Notes: generated by a model not told the origin, from the letters alone. Positions 36,625 to 45,148 are shown, counted from the stretch's first letter. The stretch is DNA of 64,000 nucleotides from Streptomyces sp. JH34 (GCF_029428875.1 NZ_JAJSOO010000001.1:1984001-2048000); one strand, 5' to 3'. Numbers and translations: made by a program.

Positions 36625-36652
36625 AGGTTATGCGTTCAAGTTTCGAAGTCAA
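36625..36652 (-). promoter_or_regulatory. candidate promoter of glcP in an AT-rich region
   Basis: On the minus strand TTGACT (36647-36652), a 16-base spacer and TAACCT (36625-36630) form a good vegetative promoter, giving a leader of about 100 bases. The 7-bp inverted repeat ACTTGAA/TTCAAGT (36599-36605 and 36635-36641) overlaps its spacer and the start-site region, so it could be an operator for sugar control. Confidence 0.5.
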
Positions 36653-36771
36653 GAGTTGGGTTCGAGCCGTTCGGTCCCTCACAAGTACCCAGGACCACCC
36701 AAAAGGTGCGTTGAAGTGTTGAAAATTAGGTAAAGAGGATGTGCCCACCCGTCAGCCGATGTCCGGAGCCC

Positions 36772-39700
36772 TCAGCGGAGCCGCTGGCTGATCACCTTGG
36801 ACACTCCGTCGCCCTGCATCGAGACGCCGTAGAGGGCGTCGGCGACCTCCATCGTCCTCTTCTGGTGCGTGATGACGATGAGCTGGGAGCTCTCCTGGAG
36901 CTCCTCCATGATCCGGATCAGCCGCTGCAGATTGGTGTCGTCGAGTGCCGCCTCGACCTCGTCCATGACGTAGAAGGGACTCGGCCGGGCCTTGAAGATG
37001 GACACCAGCAGGGCAACGGCCGTAAGGGATCGCTCGCCGCCGGAGAGCAGCGAGAGACGCTTGACCTTCTTGCCCGGCGGCCTCGCCTCGACGTCGAGAC
37101 CGGTCGTCAGCATGTTGTCCGGGTCGGTGAGGACGAGACGGCCCTCGCCGCCCGGGAAGAGCCTTGAGAAGACGCCCTCGAACTCGCGGGCGGTGTCCCG
37201 GAAGGCCTCCGTGAACACCTGCTCGACCCGCTCGTCGACCTCCTTGATCACCTGCATCAGGTCGGCCCGGGTCTTCTTCAGGTCTTCGAGCTGCTCCGAG
37301 AGGAACTTGTGCCGTTCCTCCAGTGCCGAGAACTCCTCCAGGGCGAGCGGATTCACCTTCCCGAGTTGCTGGTACGCCCGTTCGGCCGTCTTCAGCCGCT
37401 TCTCCTGCTCGGCCCTGACGAACGGCTTCGGCTGGTTGCGCGGATGCCCCGGATCCGCCGGGAGTTCCTCCCCCTCCGCGGCGGGGGACGGCGGTACCGG
37501 CTGCCCCGGGCCGTACTCCGCGGCCAGTCCGGCCGGCTCGACGCCGAACTCCTCCAGCGCCTTGGCCTCCACCTGCTCCATGCGCAGCCGTTTCTCGGCC
37601 CCGAGCACCTCGCCCCGGTGCACGGAGTCGGTGAGCCGGTCGAGCTCGCCCTTGAGGTCCCGGCCCCGGCCGCGTTCAGCCGCCAGGTCGCGCTCACGCT
37701 CGGCCTTCGCCGCCTCGGCCCTGCTCCGTTCCTCCTCCGCCCGCACGACCGAGACCTCGACGTGTGCCAGCAGTTGCCGGGCGCCCGACGCCACGGCGGC
37801 GGCCACGGCGGCCTCATGACGCAGCCGGGCGCGGCGCTGTTCGGCGCGGGTGCGCGCCTCACGCTCGGCGCGGGCTCCCCGGTCGAGGGCGTCGGCCCGC
37901 CCGGCGAGCGCCTTGACGCGTTCCTCATGGGTACGGGCCTGGAGCCGGGCCTCCATCTCGGTCTGGCGTGCGTTGGCACCGTCGGCGGCGAGCCGGTCCC
38001 GTACGGAGGTGTCGGGCTCCTCCTCGACGGGGGCCTCCTCCGCCACCAGCAGCCTCTCGGCCAGCTCCTCCGCCTCCTCGGTGGCCCGCTCCAGCGCCTC
38101 CTGGGCGCGGGCCGCGGACGCGGTCGTCCGCTCGGCCTCACCCGCGGCGCCTCGTGCCTGCCCGGCCAGGCGCCCGAGCTGCTGCGCCACCCCGGACTTC
38201 TCCCGCTCGGCCGCCCGGCGCCGCTCCCGCAGTTCCTCCACCCGGGCCGCACGGTCGCCGCGCCTGGCGGCAGCGGCACGCTGGTCCGAAGCCAGCTGCT
38301 CGCAGCGCACGGCGAGCTCCGCCAGTTCGGCGGCGGCCTCGTCCACCGAGGCCTGGACCTCCAGCAGGGTCGGCGCCCCGGCCGATCCGCCGTGCGCGAA
38401 GTGCGCGCCCAGCACGTCGCCCTCGGCGGTGACGGCGATCAGTCCGGAGTGGGCGGCGACCAGCTCCTCGGCGTCCTCCAGGGTTCCCACGACGACCATG
38501 TCACGCACCAGCCGCCGTACGGCCGCCATCAGTTCGGCGGGCCCCTGCAGCAGCCCGGCGACGGCCGGCGCGGAGGACTCCCCGATGGCGACCGAGGTCT
38601 CCGGCGGCGCCGGCCTGCCGGCCGCTGCCGCCTCGCCGTCGGCCGGGACGGGGCCATCGGGGGCCTGTTCCGCGCCGGTCGCGGTGACGGTCCGGCGGCC
38701 CTGCCCCGCCCCGGACGCCTGCCCGGGTACCTGGCCGGCAAGGGTGCCCGGAAGCTGTTCGGTGCCCTGCGCGGGCACCTGCCCGGCTCTCGCTCCGCCC
38801 AGGACCAGCGCGGCGCGCCCCGCGTCCTGCTTGCGCAGCAGGCGGATGGCGTCCGCAGCGGTGCCGGGATCCGTCACGGCCACGGCGTCGGCGGCCGCGC
38901 CCAGGGCCGCCGCCACCGCCACCTCGTGCCCCGGGGCCACCGTGAGCAGCTCCGCGAGTGGGCCGAGCAGTCCGGACAGCCGGTCCCCCGCGCCGAGCAG
39001 CACCCCGGTGCCGTCCTTGCGCCGCAGTCCCAGCGACAGTGCCTCGTGCCGGGCGGAGACCGCGGCGCGACTGCGTTCCGCGGCGGTGACCGCCTCGCGC
39101 GCCGCGCTCAGGGCCTCCTCCGCCGCGGCGAGCTCCCGCTCGGCGGCGTCATGCCGCTCCGCCAGCTCCGCGTCACCGGCGTCCAGCCCCTCGACCTCCG
39201 CCGCGAGCTGCTCGTACTCCTCCTGGGCCGCGGCCGCACGCTCGTGCGCCTCGTCCCGGGACGCGGACAGCCGGTCGATCTCGGCCTGCGCCGAACCCGC
39301 CCGGCTGCGGGCGGCGTTGACCTGGCCGTTGAGCCGGGCGAGCCCCTCGCGCCGGTCGGCGATGGCCCGGGCGGCGTCCCGGAGCCTTCGCTCCTCGGAC
39401 GCCAGCTCCCGCTCCAGATCGGCCCGGTGCGCGGTGGTGTCCTCCAGGGCGTGCTCCGCCGCTTCGAGCGCCGCCTCCAACTCCGCCTCCTGCTCGCGGA
39501 TCCGGGCGGCCTCACGCTCCATGTCCTCCGGGTCGCGTCCGCGGCGCTCCTCCTCGGGAGCAGCCTCGGCGCTCTTCACCCGGGCGTCGGCGAGCGAGAT
39601 CGTGCCCCGCACGCGCTCGGCCAGCTGCGAGAGCTCGTACCAGGTCTGCTGGGCCCGCTGCAGACGCGGCGCCAGCCGGCGGACCTCGTCCTCCAGGTCG

Positions 39701-40509
39701 GCCTCACGGGCGAGCGCCGCCTTGAGTTCCGACTCCGCCGCCTCCCTGCGCTGTTTGAGGGCGGCCTCGTCGGCGATCTCTTCGCGCAGCGCCTCACGCA
39801 GCCGCACCAGGTCGTCGGCGAGGAGCCGCAGCCGGGCGTCCCGCAGGTCCGCCTGGATGACGGCGGCCCGGCGGGCCACGGCGGCCTGCCTGCCCAGGGG
39901 TTTGAGCTGGCGGCGCAGTTCGTCGGTGAGGTCCTGCACGCGGGCGAGGTTCGCGCCCATCGCCTCCAGCTTCCGCAGCGCCTTCTCCTTGCGCTTACGG
40001 TGCTTGAGCACGCCCGCCGCCTCTTCGATGAAGGCGCGGCGCCCGGTCGGATCGGCGTGCAGGACGGAGTCCAGCCGGCCCTGGCCGACGATGACGTGCA
40101 TCTCGCGGCCGATACCGGAGTCCGAGAGGAGCTCCTGGATGTCGAGCAGCCGGCAGGTGTCGCCATTGATCTGGTATTCGCTGCCGCCGTTGCGGAACAT
40201 GATCCGGGTGATCGTCACCTCGGCGTACTCGATCGGCAGCGCACCGTCGGAATTGTCGATCGTCAGTGACACTTCCGCGCGTCCCAGCGGAGGCCTTCCC
40301 GTGGTGCCGGCGAAGATCACGTCTTCCATCTTGCCGCCGCGCAGGGATTTGGCCCCCTGCTCGCCCATGACCCAGGAGAGCGCGTCCACCACATTGGATT
40401 TGCCCGAACCATTGGGGCCGACGACACAGGTGATGCCCGGTTCGAACCGCAGGGTCGTGGCGGAGGCGAACGATTTGAAACCGCGGAGGGTCAGGGCCTT
40501 GAGGTGCAC
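36772..40509 (-). CDS. smc: chromosome segregation protein SMC
   Basis: Smc forms the condensin ring with ScpA and ScpB that compacts the chromosome, notably during sporulation. The 1245-residue protein has Walker A GPNGSGKS at residues 31-38, long coiled coils, a hinge (about 500-690), the signature LLSGGERSLTAVALL and Walker B PFYVMDEVEAALDD. It is about 60 residues longer than I recall for other streptomycete Smc proteins. The extra length corresponds to a Pro/Ala/Gly-rich insertion in the hinge at residues about 573-640 (bases 38590-38790). Confidence 0.97.
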   Translation of the reverse strand: MHLKALTLRGFKSFASATTLRFEPGITCVVGPNGSGKSNVVDALSWVMGEQGAKSLRGGKMEDVIFAGTTGRPPLGRAEVSLTIDNSDGALPIEYAEVTITRIMFRNGGSEYQINGDTCRLLDIQELLSDSGIGREMHVIVGQGRLDSVLHADPTGRRAFIEEAAGVLKHRKRKEKALRKLEAMGANLARVQDLTDELRRQLKPLGRQAAVARRAAVIQADLRDARLRLLADDLVRLREALREEIADEAALKQRREAAESELKAALAREADLEDEVRRLAPRLQRAQQTWYELSQLAERVRGTISLADARVKSAEAAPEEERRGRDPEDMEREAARIREQEAELEAALEAAEHALEDTTAHRADLERELASEERRLRDAARAIADRREGLARLNGQVNAARSRAGSAQAEIDRLSASRDEAHERAAAAQEEYEQLAAEVEGLDAGDAELAERHDAAERELAAAEEALSAAREAVTAAERSRAAVSARHEALSLGLRRKDGTGVLLGAGDRLSGLLGPLAELLTVAPGHEVAVAAALGAAADAVAVTDPGTAADAIRLLRKQDAGRAALVLGGARAGQVPAQGTEQLPGTLAGQVPGQASGAGQGRRTVTATGAEQAPDGPVPADGEAAAAGRPAPPETSVAIGESSAPAVAGLLQGPAELMAAVRRLVRDMVVVGTLEDAEELVAAHSGLIAVTAEGDVLGAHFAHGGSAGAPTLLEVQASVDEAAAELAELAVRCEQLASDQRAAAARRGDRAARVEELRERRRAAEREKSGVAQQLGRLAGQARGAAGEAERTTASAARAQEALERATEEAEELAERLLVAEEAPVEEEPDTSVRDRLAADGANARQTEMEARLQARTHEERVKALAGRADALDRGARAEREARTRAEQRRARLRHEAAVAAAVASGARQLLAHVEVSVVRAEEERSRAEAAKAERERDLAAERGRGRDLKGELDRLTDSVHRGEVLGAEKRLRMEQVEAKALEEFGVEPAGLAAEYGPGQPVPPSPAAEGEELPADPGHPRNQPKPFVRAEQEKRLKTAERAYQQLGKVNPLALEEFSALEERHKFLSEQLEDLKKTRADLMQVIKEVDERVEQVFTEAFRDTAREFEGVFSRLFPGGEGRLVLTDPDNMLTTGLDVEARPPGKKVKRLSLLSGGERSLTAVALLVSIFKARPSPFYVMDEVEAALDDTNLQRLIRIMEELQESSQLIVITHQKRTMEVADALYGVSMQGDGVSKVISQRLR

Positions 40510-40608
40510 GCCGCCGGACTCTACCTTTCACTCTCGGTTTCGCTGATGAAGGTGCAGGGCACATCAGACGGTAAGCGAAGAGTGACGGGGCGGGGACGGG
40601 GCCGGGGG

Positions 40609-40666
40609 TAAAAGAAAAAAGGGACGCCGGAGCGTCCCTGGTGAATGCCGCACGGCAGCGCCGTGC
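40609..40666 (-). terminator. U-tract terminator plus second hairpin upstream of smc
   Basis: On the minus strand a perfect 8-bp stem AGGGACGC/GCGTCCCT (40620-40639, TCCG loop) is followed by a U-rich run (TTTTTTCTTTTA, 40609-40620), a classic intrinsic terminator. A second perfect hairpin GCACGGC/GCCGTGC (40650-40666) lies just before it. Together they should end the transcript of the 70-residue protein gene before smc. The other 40510-40823 sequence shows no gene and must contain the smc promoter. Confidence 0.85.
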
Positions 40667-40823
40667 AGTCATCCGAGCACAGCCTTGCGTGACGGATCGC
40701 GCGAACCGGCCGGATACCGAGCGATCCCCGGTGGTCCTGGACGACGATCCGTGACGAAGACTTCGGTGGTTGATCCCGAGCGGGTGGCGTTGCGGCCCGA
40801 CCGGCCCCGGCAGGGCCTGGGGG

Positions 40824-41036
40824 TCAGGTCAGCGCGGGCTCCGCCTGGGGTACGTCGATGTCGATGCTGTCGAGCAACGACTCCTGGTGCTGGGCGGCGG
40901 CGTTGAGCGCGTCATTCTCGTCCTGGATCCGTACGAGCTCGGATTCCAGGTCCTGGACACGCTTCTGAAGCCGTCGCATCTCGGCGAGGAGTCGCGGGTC
41001 GGAACCGCCGACGTAACCGAGAAGCGCCTTTGCCAT
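40824..41036 (-). CDS. small coiled-coil protein, function unknown
   Basis: This 70-residue protein is not a recognised named gene. Residues 15-55 form a heptad-rich helix (RLLAEMRRLQKRVQDLESEL, then VRIQDENDALNAAAQ) predicted to be a coiled coil. The C-terminus is acidic (DSIDIDVPQAEPALT). It begins MAKALLGYVGGSDPR. The ATG at 41034-41036 has GGAGG 10 bases upstream. It sits alone between smc and acyP with its own promoter, a structured leader and a U-tract terminator, which argues for a real, separately regulated gene. Confidence 0.85.
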   Translation of the reverse strand: MAKALLGYVGGSDPRLLAEMRRLQKRVQDLESELVRIQDENDALNAAAQHQESLLDSIDIDVPQAEPALT

Positions 41037-41093
41037 GATGCTTGGTCCTCCACACTGAGTGACCGACCGATGCGGTGTGGGTCGTATGGGAAT

Positions 41094-41171
41094 CGCACCC
41101 GCGGTGTTCGGCAGTGCTCTGTATCCACTGCTGTTCCGCTGTCTCCAGCTCTGCCGAACAGCTAAGGTGCG
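41094..41171 (-). promoter_or_regulatory. structured 5' leader RNA of the small coiled-coil gene
   Basis: On the minus strand CGCACC (41171-41166) pairs with GGTGCG (41099-41094), and TGTTCGGCAG (41160-41151) pairs with CTGCCGAACA (41114-41105). Two symmetrical 5-base internal-loop strands separate these 6-bp and 10-bp helices. The 36-base apical part contains a GCTG-GAGA-CAGC hairpin with a GNRA loop, and a 6-bp GCAGTG/CACTGC hairpin that competes with the 10-bp helix. The element starts about 4 bases after the predicted transcription start. It resembles a tRNA D-arm locally but does not fold as a tRNA. Regulation is inferred. Confidence 0.6.
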
Positions 41172-41181
41172 CGGGGATTTC

Positions 41182-41210
41182 AGCGTCTCACCAAAAAGTT
41201 TGACGGTCAA
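41182..41210 (-). promoter_or_regulatory. promoter of the small coiled-coil gene
   Basis: TTGACC (41205-41210), a 17-base spacer and GACGCT (41182-41187) on the minus strand predict a start near 41175, directly before the structured leader. The -10 lacks the first T of TANNNT. The rest of the gap (41211-41471) shows no gene. Confidence 0.5.
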
Positions 41211-41471
41211 CACGATCACACGCCGACGGACCGGGCGTCCCGGGGCGCGCCGCTCGACGATCATGCGGCGCGGCTCTCCTGCGGGTTCCCGAGGGGCGTG
41301 GAGATCTTCGTCAATGCCGCAGCCTCGCACGGTGCGCGGCCCTTGGCAACCATGTGCATGCGCCGACTACTTCCGCAGGTCATTTCGGGTGCGCGCCCCT
41401 CACATCACCTCCGGACGGCCGGGCGCCGCCCTTTCGGCACCCACCGGATCCACCTCCATTCCCCGGAGGAA

Positions 41472-41753
41472 TCAGCGGATCGCGAATCCCTCATAACCGC
41501 CGCGGGGCGTGTCCCAGATCTCAGTGACGCCGTCCACGCGGCCGGGTGTGTCGTCGGAGCCGAGCCAGTCCAGCAGACGGTGGCAATTCTCACGCGGCCC
41601 TTCGGCCACCACCTGCACCCTGCCGTCGTCCAGATTGAGCGCGAAGCCGGTGAGCTTTCCGATCTCCAAAGCATTTTCCCTGGTGAACCAGCGGAACCCT
41701 ACTTGCTGTACTCGGCCGCGTACCCAGACGACGAGTCGTGCTTCTTCGTTCAT
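41472..41753 (-). CDS. acyP: acylphosphatase
   Basis: This 93-residue enzyme hydrolyses carboxyl-phosphate bonds of acylphosphates. The signature [14 protein letters not shown] includes the catalytic arginine and the phosphate loop. [18 protein letters not shown] contains the catalytic asparagine (Asn in ALNLDDG). The ATG at 41751-41753 is the only sensible start. It is a frequent neighbour of smc and mutM in actinobacteria. Confidence 0.95.
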   Translation of the reverse strand: MNEEARLVVWVRGRVQQVGFRWFTRENALEIGKLTGFALNLDDGRVQVVAEGPRENCHRLLDWLGSDDTPGRVDGVTEIWDTPRGGYEGFAIR

Positions 41754-41831
41754 GCCCGAACGCTAACCGGCCAATTACTCAAGGAGTACGCCGCCCCAAT
41801 CCGCCATGGCGTAAGGTCCCCTCGCAATAGC

Positions 41832-41849
41832 CTCACCCGAACGGGTGAG
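41832..41849. promoter_or_regulatory. palindrome between acyP and the CAP gene
   Basis: CTCACCC-GAAC-GGGTGAG is a perfect 7-bp inverted repeat, 60 bases before the CAP-protein start and 79 bases before acyP. The position between divergent starts suggests an operator; no regulator is identified. Confidence 0.4.
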
Positions 41850-41908
41850 TCGGATCTTGAATACGGTGACGTCGGAACGGCGCCCGGAGCACGAGGAAGG
41901 CACAGCGC

Positions 41909-42859
41909 ATGGGACGGCATCGACGCGCAGGCGCGGCCCCCGCCGCTGAGCAGCACGCGGCGGGCTCCGAGGACGGGTACCGCGGCGCACGCCGGAAGAA
42001 GCGGGCGGGCATACCCGTACGCGCCGGGCTCCTCGGAGTCTCCGCCGCCGTTGCCGTCGGAGCCGTCGCCGTCGCGTCCGGCCTGCTGCCGGGGGGCGAC
42101 AGCTACAGCATCAGCGGGGGCGGCGCGGCCGACCAGGTCCACGCCGGCGGTGCTCCCGACCTGCTGACCCAGGGCGGGTCCTCCGCAGAGCCGACCGGGC
42201 GCACCTCGGCCTCGGCGTCGGCCGAGGCCGACAGAGGTGCGGGGCGTTCCGCCGCACCCTCGAAGTCCCCCTCCGCCACTCCGAGCGCGAAGCCGAGCAC
42301 GAAGCCTTCCGCCTCCGCGTCGAAGTCCGCGTCGAAGACGCCGGAACGGACGAAGGCACCGGCCGCCGAGCCGAAGGAGTCCGCCTCGTCCGCCCCGGCG
42401 ACCAAGGCCCCGGCCGCTCCGAAGACCTCGTCGGCCACCCCCACCGGGAAGGCCACCCCCTCGGCTCCGGCGAGCCCGTCCGCCACCTCCGCGCAGGCGG
42501 CCGTGCTCACCCTGGTCAACCAGGAGCGGGCCAAGGTCGGCTGCAGTCCGGTCACCACCAGCGCCTCGCTCACGGCACTCGCCCAGGACTTCAGCGAGGA
42601 CATGGCCGCCCGCGACTTCTTCGGCCACACCGACCCCGACGGGGCGACCCCCTGGGACCGTGCCGCCGCAGCCGGTGTGCAGGGTCTCGGCGGCGAGAAC
42701 ATCGCACGCGGCCAGGCCGACGCACAGGCCGTGATGGACGCTTGGATGAACAGCGACGGCCATCGCGCGAACATACTCAACTGCGACTACAGGACGCTCG
42801 GCGTGGGCGTCCACCTCGGCTCCGGCGGCCCCTGGTGGACGCAGGACTTCGGCTTCTGA
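41909..42859 (+). CDS. secreted or membrane-anchored CAP (SCP/PR1) domain protein
   Basis: This 316-residue protein has a hydrophobic segment at about 37-60 (AGLLGVSAAVAVGAVAVASG) preceded by RRKKRAG, acting as a signal anchor. A Ser/Ala/Pro/Lys-rich linker (about 95-190, several KPS/SASKSAS units) follows, then a C-terminal CAP domain of about 120 residues. The CAP signatures LVNQERAKVGCSPV, FFGHTDPDGATPWDRA, GGENIARGQ and WMNSDGHRANIL are complete, including the cavity histidines. CAP proteins bind lipids or sterols in other phyla; the bacterial role is unclear. ATG 41909 follows GAGGAAGG. Confidence 0.92.
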   Translation: MGRHRRAGAAPAAEQHAAGSEDGYRGARRKKRAGIPVRAGLLGVSAAVAVGAVAVASGLLPGGDSYSISGGGAADQVHAGGAPDLLTQGGSSAEPTGRTSASASAEADRGAGRSAAPSKSPSATPSAKPSTKPSASASKSASKTPERTKAPAAEPKESASSAPATKAPAAPKTSSATPTGKATPSAPASPSATSAQAAVLTLVNQERAKVGCSPVTTSASLTALAQDFSEDMAARDFFGHTDPDGATPWDRAAAAGVQGLGGENIARGQADAQAVMDAWMNSDGHRANILNCDYRTLGVGVHLGSGGPWWTQDFGF

Positions 42860-42892
42860 GAAGCCCGCGGCCTCACCGGCCGCACACCGCAG

Positions 42893-42924
42893 GACCCCTG
42901 CCCGTCCCCGGACCGGCAGGGGTC
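42893..42924 (+). terminator. terminator after the CAP gene
   Basis: A perfect 10-bp stem (GACCCCTGCC at 42893-42902 with 42915-42924) has a 12-base loop and is followed by TT. It begins 34 bases after the stop codon. Confidence 0.82.
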
Positions 42925-42997
42925 TTCCGCGCTCCGCCCCCGTAGGCCGCCGGGCCGGTCCTGGCGGCCTACAACCATGCCCCCTTCGTAAGAGTCT

Positions 42998-43033
42998 TGA
43001 TCGTCGGCAGTCACTTCGTGACGCAGATGATCA
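42998..43033. promoter_or_regulatory. imperfect palindrome in the leader of the PA14/fibronectin gene
   Basis: A core GTCAC-TTC-GTGAC (43010-43022) is nested between TGATC (42998-43002) and GATCA (43029-43033). It lies 16 bases before the start codon, just before the AAGGAA ribosome-binding site. It could be an operator or an RNA hairpin acting on translation. Confidence 0.4.
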
Positions 43034-43048
43034 GAAGCGAAGGAACGA

Positions 43049-45091
43049 ATGAACCGATCCAGAGGCACCACGGTGGTCACAGCCGCCGCCGTCGTACTCT
43101 CCACCGCGGGCACCCTGCTCGCGACAGCCGCGCCCGCCTCGGCAGCCGTGACCTGTGCGTCGCCCGTCTTCAAGCGGACGTTCTACGCGAACACGACGTT
43201 CTCCGGAACCCCCAAGGGCACGGACTGCGGCGCCGTGATCGACCAGAACTGGGGCACAGGCGCACCCGGTCACAAGGGGATGCCCTCCGACAACTTCGGT
43301 GTCCGCTGGTCCACGACCCGCGACTTCGGATCGGGCGGGCCCTTCACCTTCACCGCCTCCACCCGCGACGGCATACGTGTCCACGTCGACGGCGTCCGCA
43401 AGGTCGACCTCTGGAAGAACGTCTCCACCACCGTCTCCAGGACGGTGGCCGTGTCGATCCCCAAGGGCACGCACAGCCTCCGCATCGACTTCGTGAACTG
43501 GACCGGCGCCGCGAACGTCAGGTTCGCCTACACCCCCCGCACCTCCGCGAGCGTCGACAAGGTCAAGCCGCTGGTCCCCGCGGGCACCACCGTGGCCTAC
43601 AGCACGGCTTCCACGTCCACGAAGGTCGCCTGGGCCAGGAACAAGGAGATGGACCTGGCCGGGTACCGCGTCTACCGGCGGCTGAAGAGCGCCGCCTACC
43701 CCGCGCAGCCCCTGGCCACCACGACCTCGACCTCCTACACCGACACGACCGTGCCGAAGGACGGCAACGTCTACTACTACGAGGTACGCGCGTACGACAA
43801 GGCGGGCAACACCTCCTCCGGCACCGCCGACCTGGGCGTCACCACCGTCGACCGGATCGCCCCCGCCGCCCCGGAAGGCGTCGAGGACAACTGGGCCATG
43901 GGCAGCCCCACCGAGATCACCCTCTACTGGGACGGCAACACCGAGCCCGACCTCGCCGGGTACCGGGTCTACCGCTCGACGTCCCGGCCGGTCGCCCTCA
44001 CCGCCGCCAACCGCCTCGCCTCGTCCGGAGGTGGCTACCGCGGACCGCTTCCGCAGACCGGTGACGTCTACTACTACGTCGTGACGGCCGTCGACACCCA
44101 CGGCAACGAGTCCGCGGCCTCCGGCACCGCGATGTACTACAGCGACGACCGGACCGGTCCCGTCGACACCGCGCTCAACGCGCGGGCCTCGGAGAGCGAG
44201 GCGGGCGTCACCGTGACCTGGGACGCCTCCGAGAGGACCAGTGACGACTTCGCCGGCTACTCGGTCTTCCGGACCAACCGGCCCGGCACCAGGTATGCCA
44301 CGCGCACCGAGGTCGGCAGCAAGGTGAGGGGGACCAGCCTCACGGACGCCGCCCCGCCGCCCGGCGCCACGTACACCTACCGGGTGGTGGCGCTGGATCG
44401 CGAAGGCAACGGCGGGACCCCGTCCGAGGAGCTCACCGTCGCCGTCGTCGGGAACACGACCGCACCCGCGGCCGTCACCGGTGTGACCGCCGTGCCCAGG
44501 TCGAACGGCGTCACCGTCTCCTGGGACAGGAGCGAGGACCCCGGAGTCGCGCACTACCTCCTGTTCCGCGGCGTGCCGGCCGACGGACGGTGGACCTACA
44601 CAGCGGTGCCGCACCCCTCGAACTTCCAGCCGTGGCAGATCACGGGAACGACGTTCCACGACGTCGTGCCCGCGGACGGCCAACAGGTCCGGTACGGCGT
44701 CGTCGCCGTGGACCAGTACGGGAACCGGCTGGCCCCCGGCACCGGCGGCGCCACCGAGGTCGACGTCACGGAGCTGGACCTGCGCCCGGCCGCCCCGGCC
44801 GCGACCGGGGCGCCCCTCGCCTACCTCGGTTCCGACCAGAACGCCTGGCTGTCCTGGGCGCTCGGCGGCTCCGGCAACCTCGCCGAGGTCTCCGGTTTCG
44901 CCGTCCGGCGTTGGAACCCGCAGACCGGGGTCTTCGATCTGGTCCGCACCGAGCCCCGGGACAACGTCACGACGTGGCACTGGCGGGACACTGCCGCACC
45001 GCCCGCGACCACGGTCTACTACCGCGTCTCGGTCCTCTACGCGGACGGCACGGAGTCGGGCGCGAGCGAGACCGTCGTCGTGACCCGCTGA
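43049..45091 (+). CDS. secreted PA14-like and fibronectin type III domain protein
   Basis: This 680-residue protein has a Sec signal peptide (TTVVTAAAVVLSTAGTLLAT, cleavage expected after APASA near residue 32). A PA14-like beta-barrel (about 38-172) follows with GFxVRWST-like FGVRWSTTRDFGSGGPFTFT and DGIRVHVDGV. Four to five fibronectin type III-like repeats follow (about 175-680), with recurring LAGYRVYR, VYYYEVRAYD and VTVTWDxSE elements. No catalytic domain, LPXTG motif or membrane anchor is seen, so it is probably an extracellular carbohydrate-binding or adhesive protein. AAGGAA precedes the ATG. Confidence 0.88.
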   Translation: MNRSRGTTVVTAAAVVLSTAGTLLATAAPASAAVTCASPVFKRTFYANTTFSGTPKGTDCGAVIDQNWGTGAPGHKGMPSDNFGVRWSTTRDFGSGGPFTFTASTRDGIRVHVDGVRKVDLWKNVSTTVSRTVAVSIPKGTHSLRIDFVNWTGAANVRFAYTPRTSASVDKVKPLVPAGTTVAYSTASTSTKVAWARNKEMDLAGYRVYRRLKSAAYPAQPLATTTSTSYTDTTVPKDGNVYYYEVRAYDKAGNTSSGTADLGVTTVDRIAPAAPEGVEDNWAMGSPTEITLYWDGNTEPDLAGYRVYRSTSRPVALTAANRLASSGGGYRGPLPQTGDVYYYVVTAVDTHGNESAASGTAMYYSDDRTGPVDTALNARASESEAGVTVTWDASERTSDDFAGYSVFRTNRPGTRYATRTEVGSKVRGTSLTDAAPPPGATYTYRVVALDREGNGGTPSEELTVAVVGNTTAPAAVTGVTAVPRSNGVTVSWDRSEDPGVAHYLLFRGVPADGRWTYTAVPHPSNFQPWQITGTTFHDVVPADGQQVRYGVVAVDQYGNRLAPGTGGATEVDVTELDLRPAAPAATGAPLAYLGSDQNAWLSWALGGSGNLAEVSGFAVRRWNPQTGVFDLVRTEPRDNVTTWHWRDTAAPPATTVYYRVSVLYADGTESGASETVVVTR

Positions 45092-45094
45092 GCA

Positions 45095-45135
45095 CGCCGG
45101 TGCAGCGCTCACCGGAAGTGAGCGCTGCACCGGCG
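45095..45135. terminator. 17-bp palindrome ending the fibronectin gene and abutting hxlR
   Basis: CGCCGGTGCAGCGCTCA (45095-45111) is perfectly repeated in inverse at 45119-45135 around a 7-base spacer. It starts 4 bases after the upstream stop codon, so it can terminate that transcript. It also ends one base before the TAAGCT box of hxlR, so it covers the -35 region and may be the HxlR operator. Confidence 0.75.
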
Positions 45136-45141
45136 TAAGCT
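45136..45141 (+). promoter_or_regulatory. -10 box for a leaderless hxlR mRNA
   Basis: TAAGCT lies exactly 7 bases before the ATG, and the intervening GGCCCGC has no Shine-Dalgarno character. Confidence 0.55.
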
Positions 45142-45148
45142 GGCCCGC

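Noticed and set aside
37309..40546. Very long plus-strand frames opposite smc
   Set aside because: Antisense of coiled-coil codons gives Leu/Gly/Ala- or Ser/Arg-rich products; no domain or start site supports them.
41060..41175. Possible tRNA gene on the minus strand (TAGCTGTTCGGCAGAGC looks like a D-arm, GGGTGCGATTCCC like a T-arm)
   Set aside because: The sequences flanking the supposed arms do not form an acceptor stem, and the supposed T-arm has a mismatched stem. The long nested helices fit a leader RNA better.
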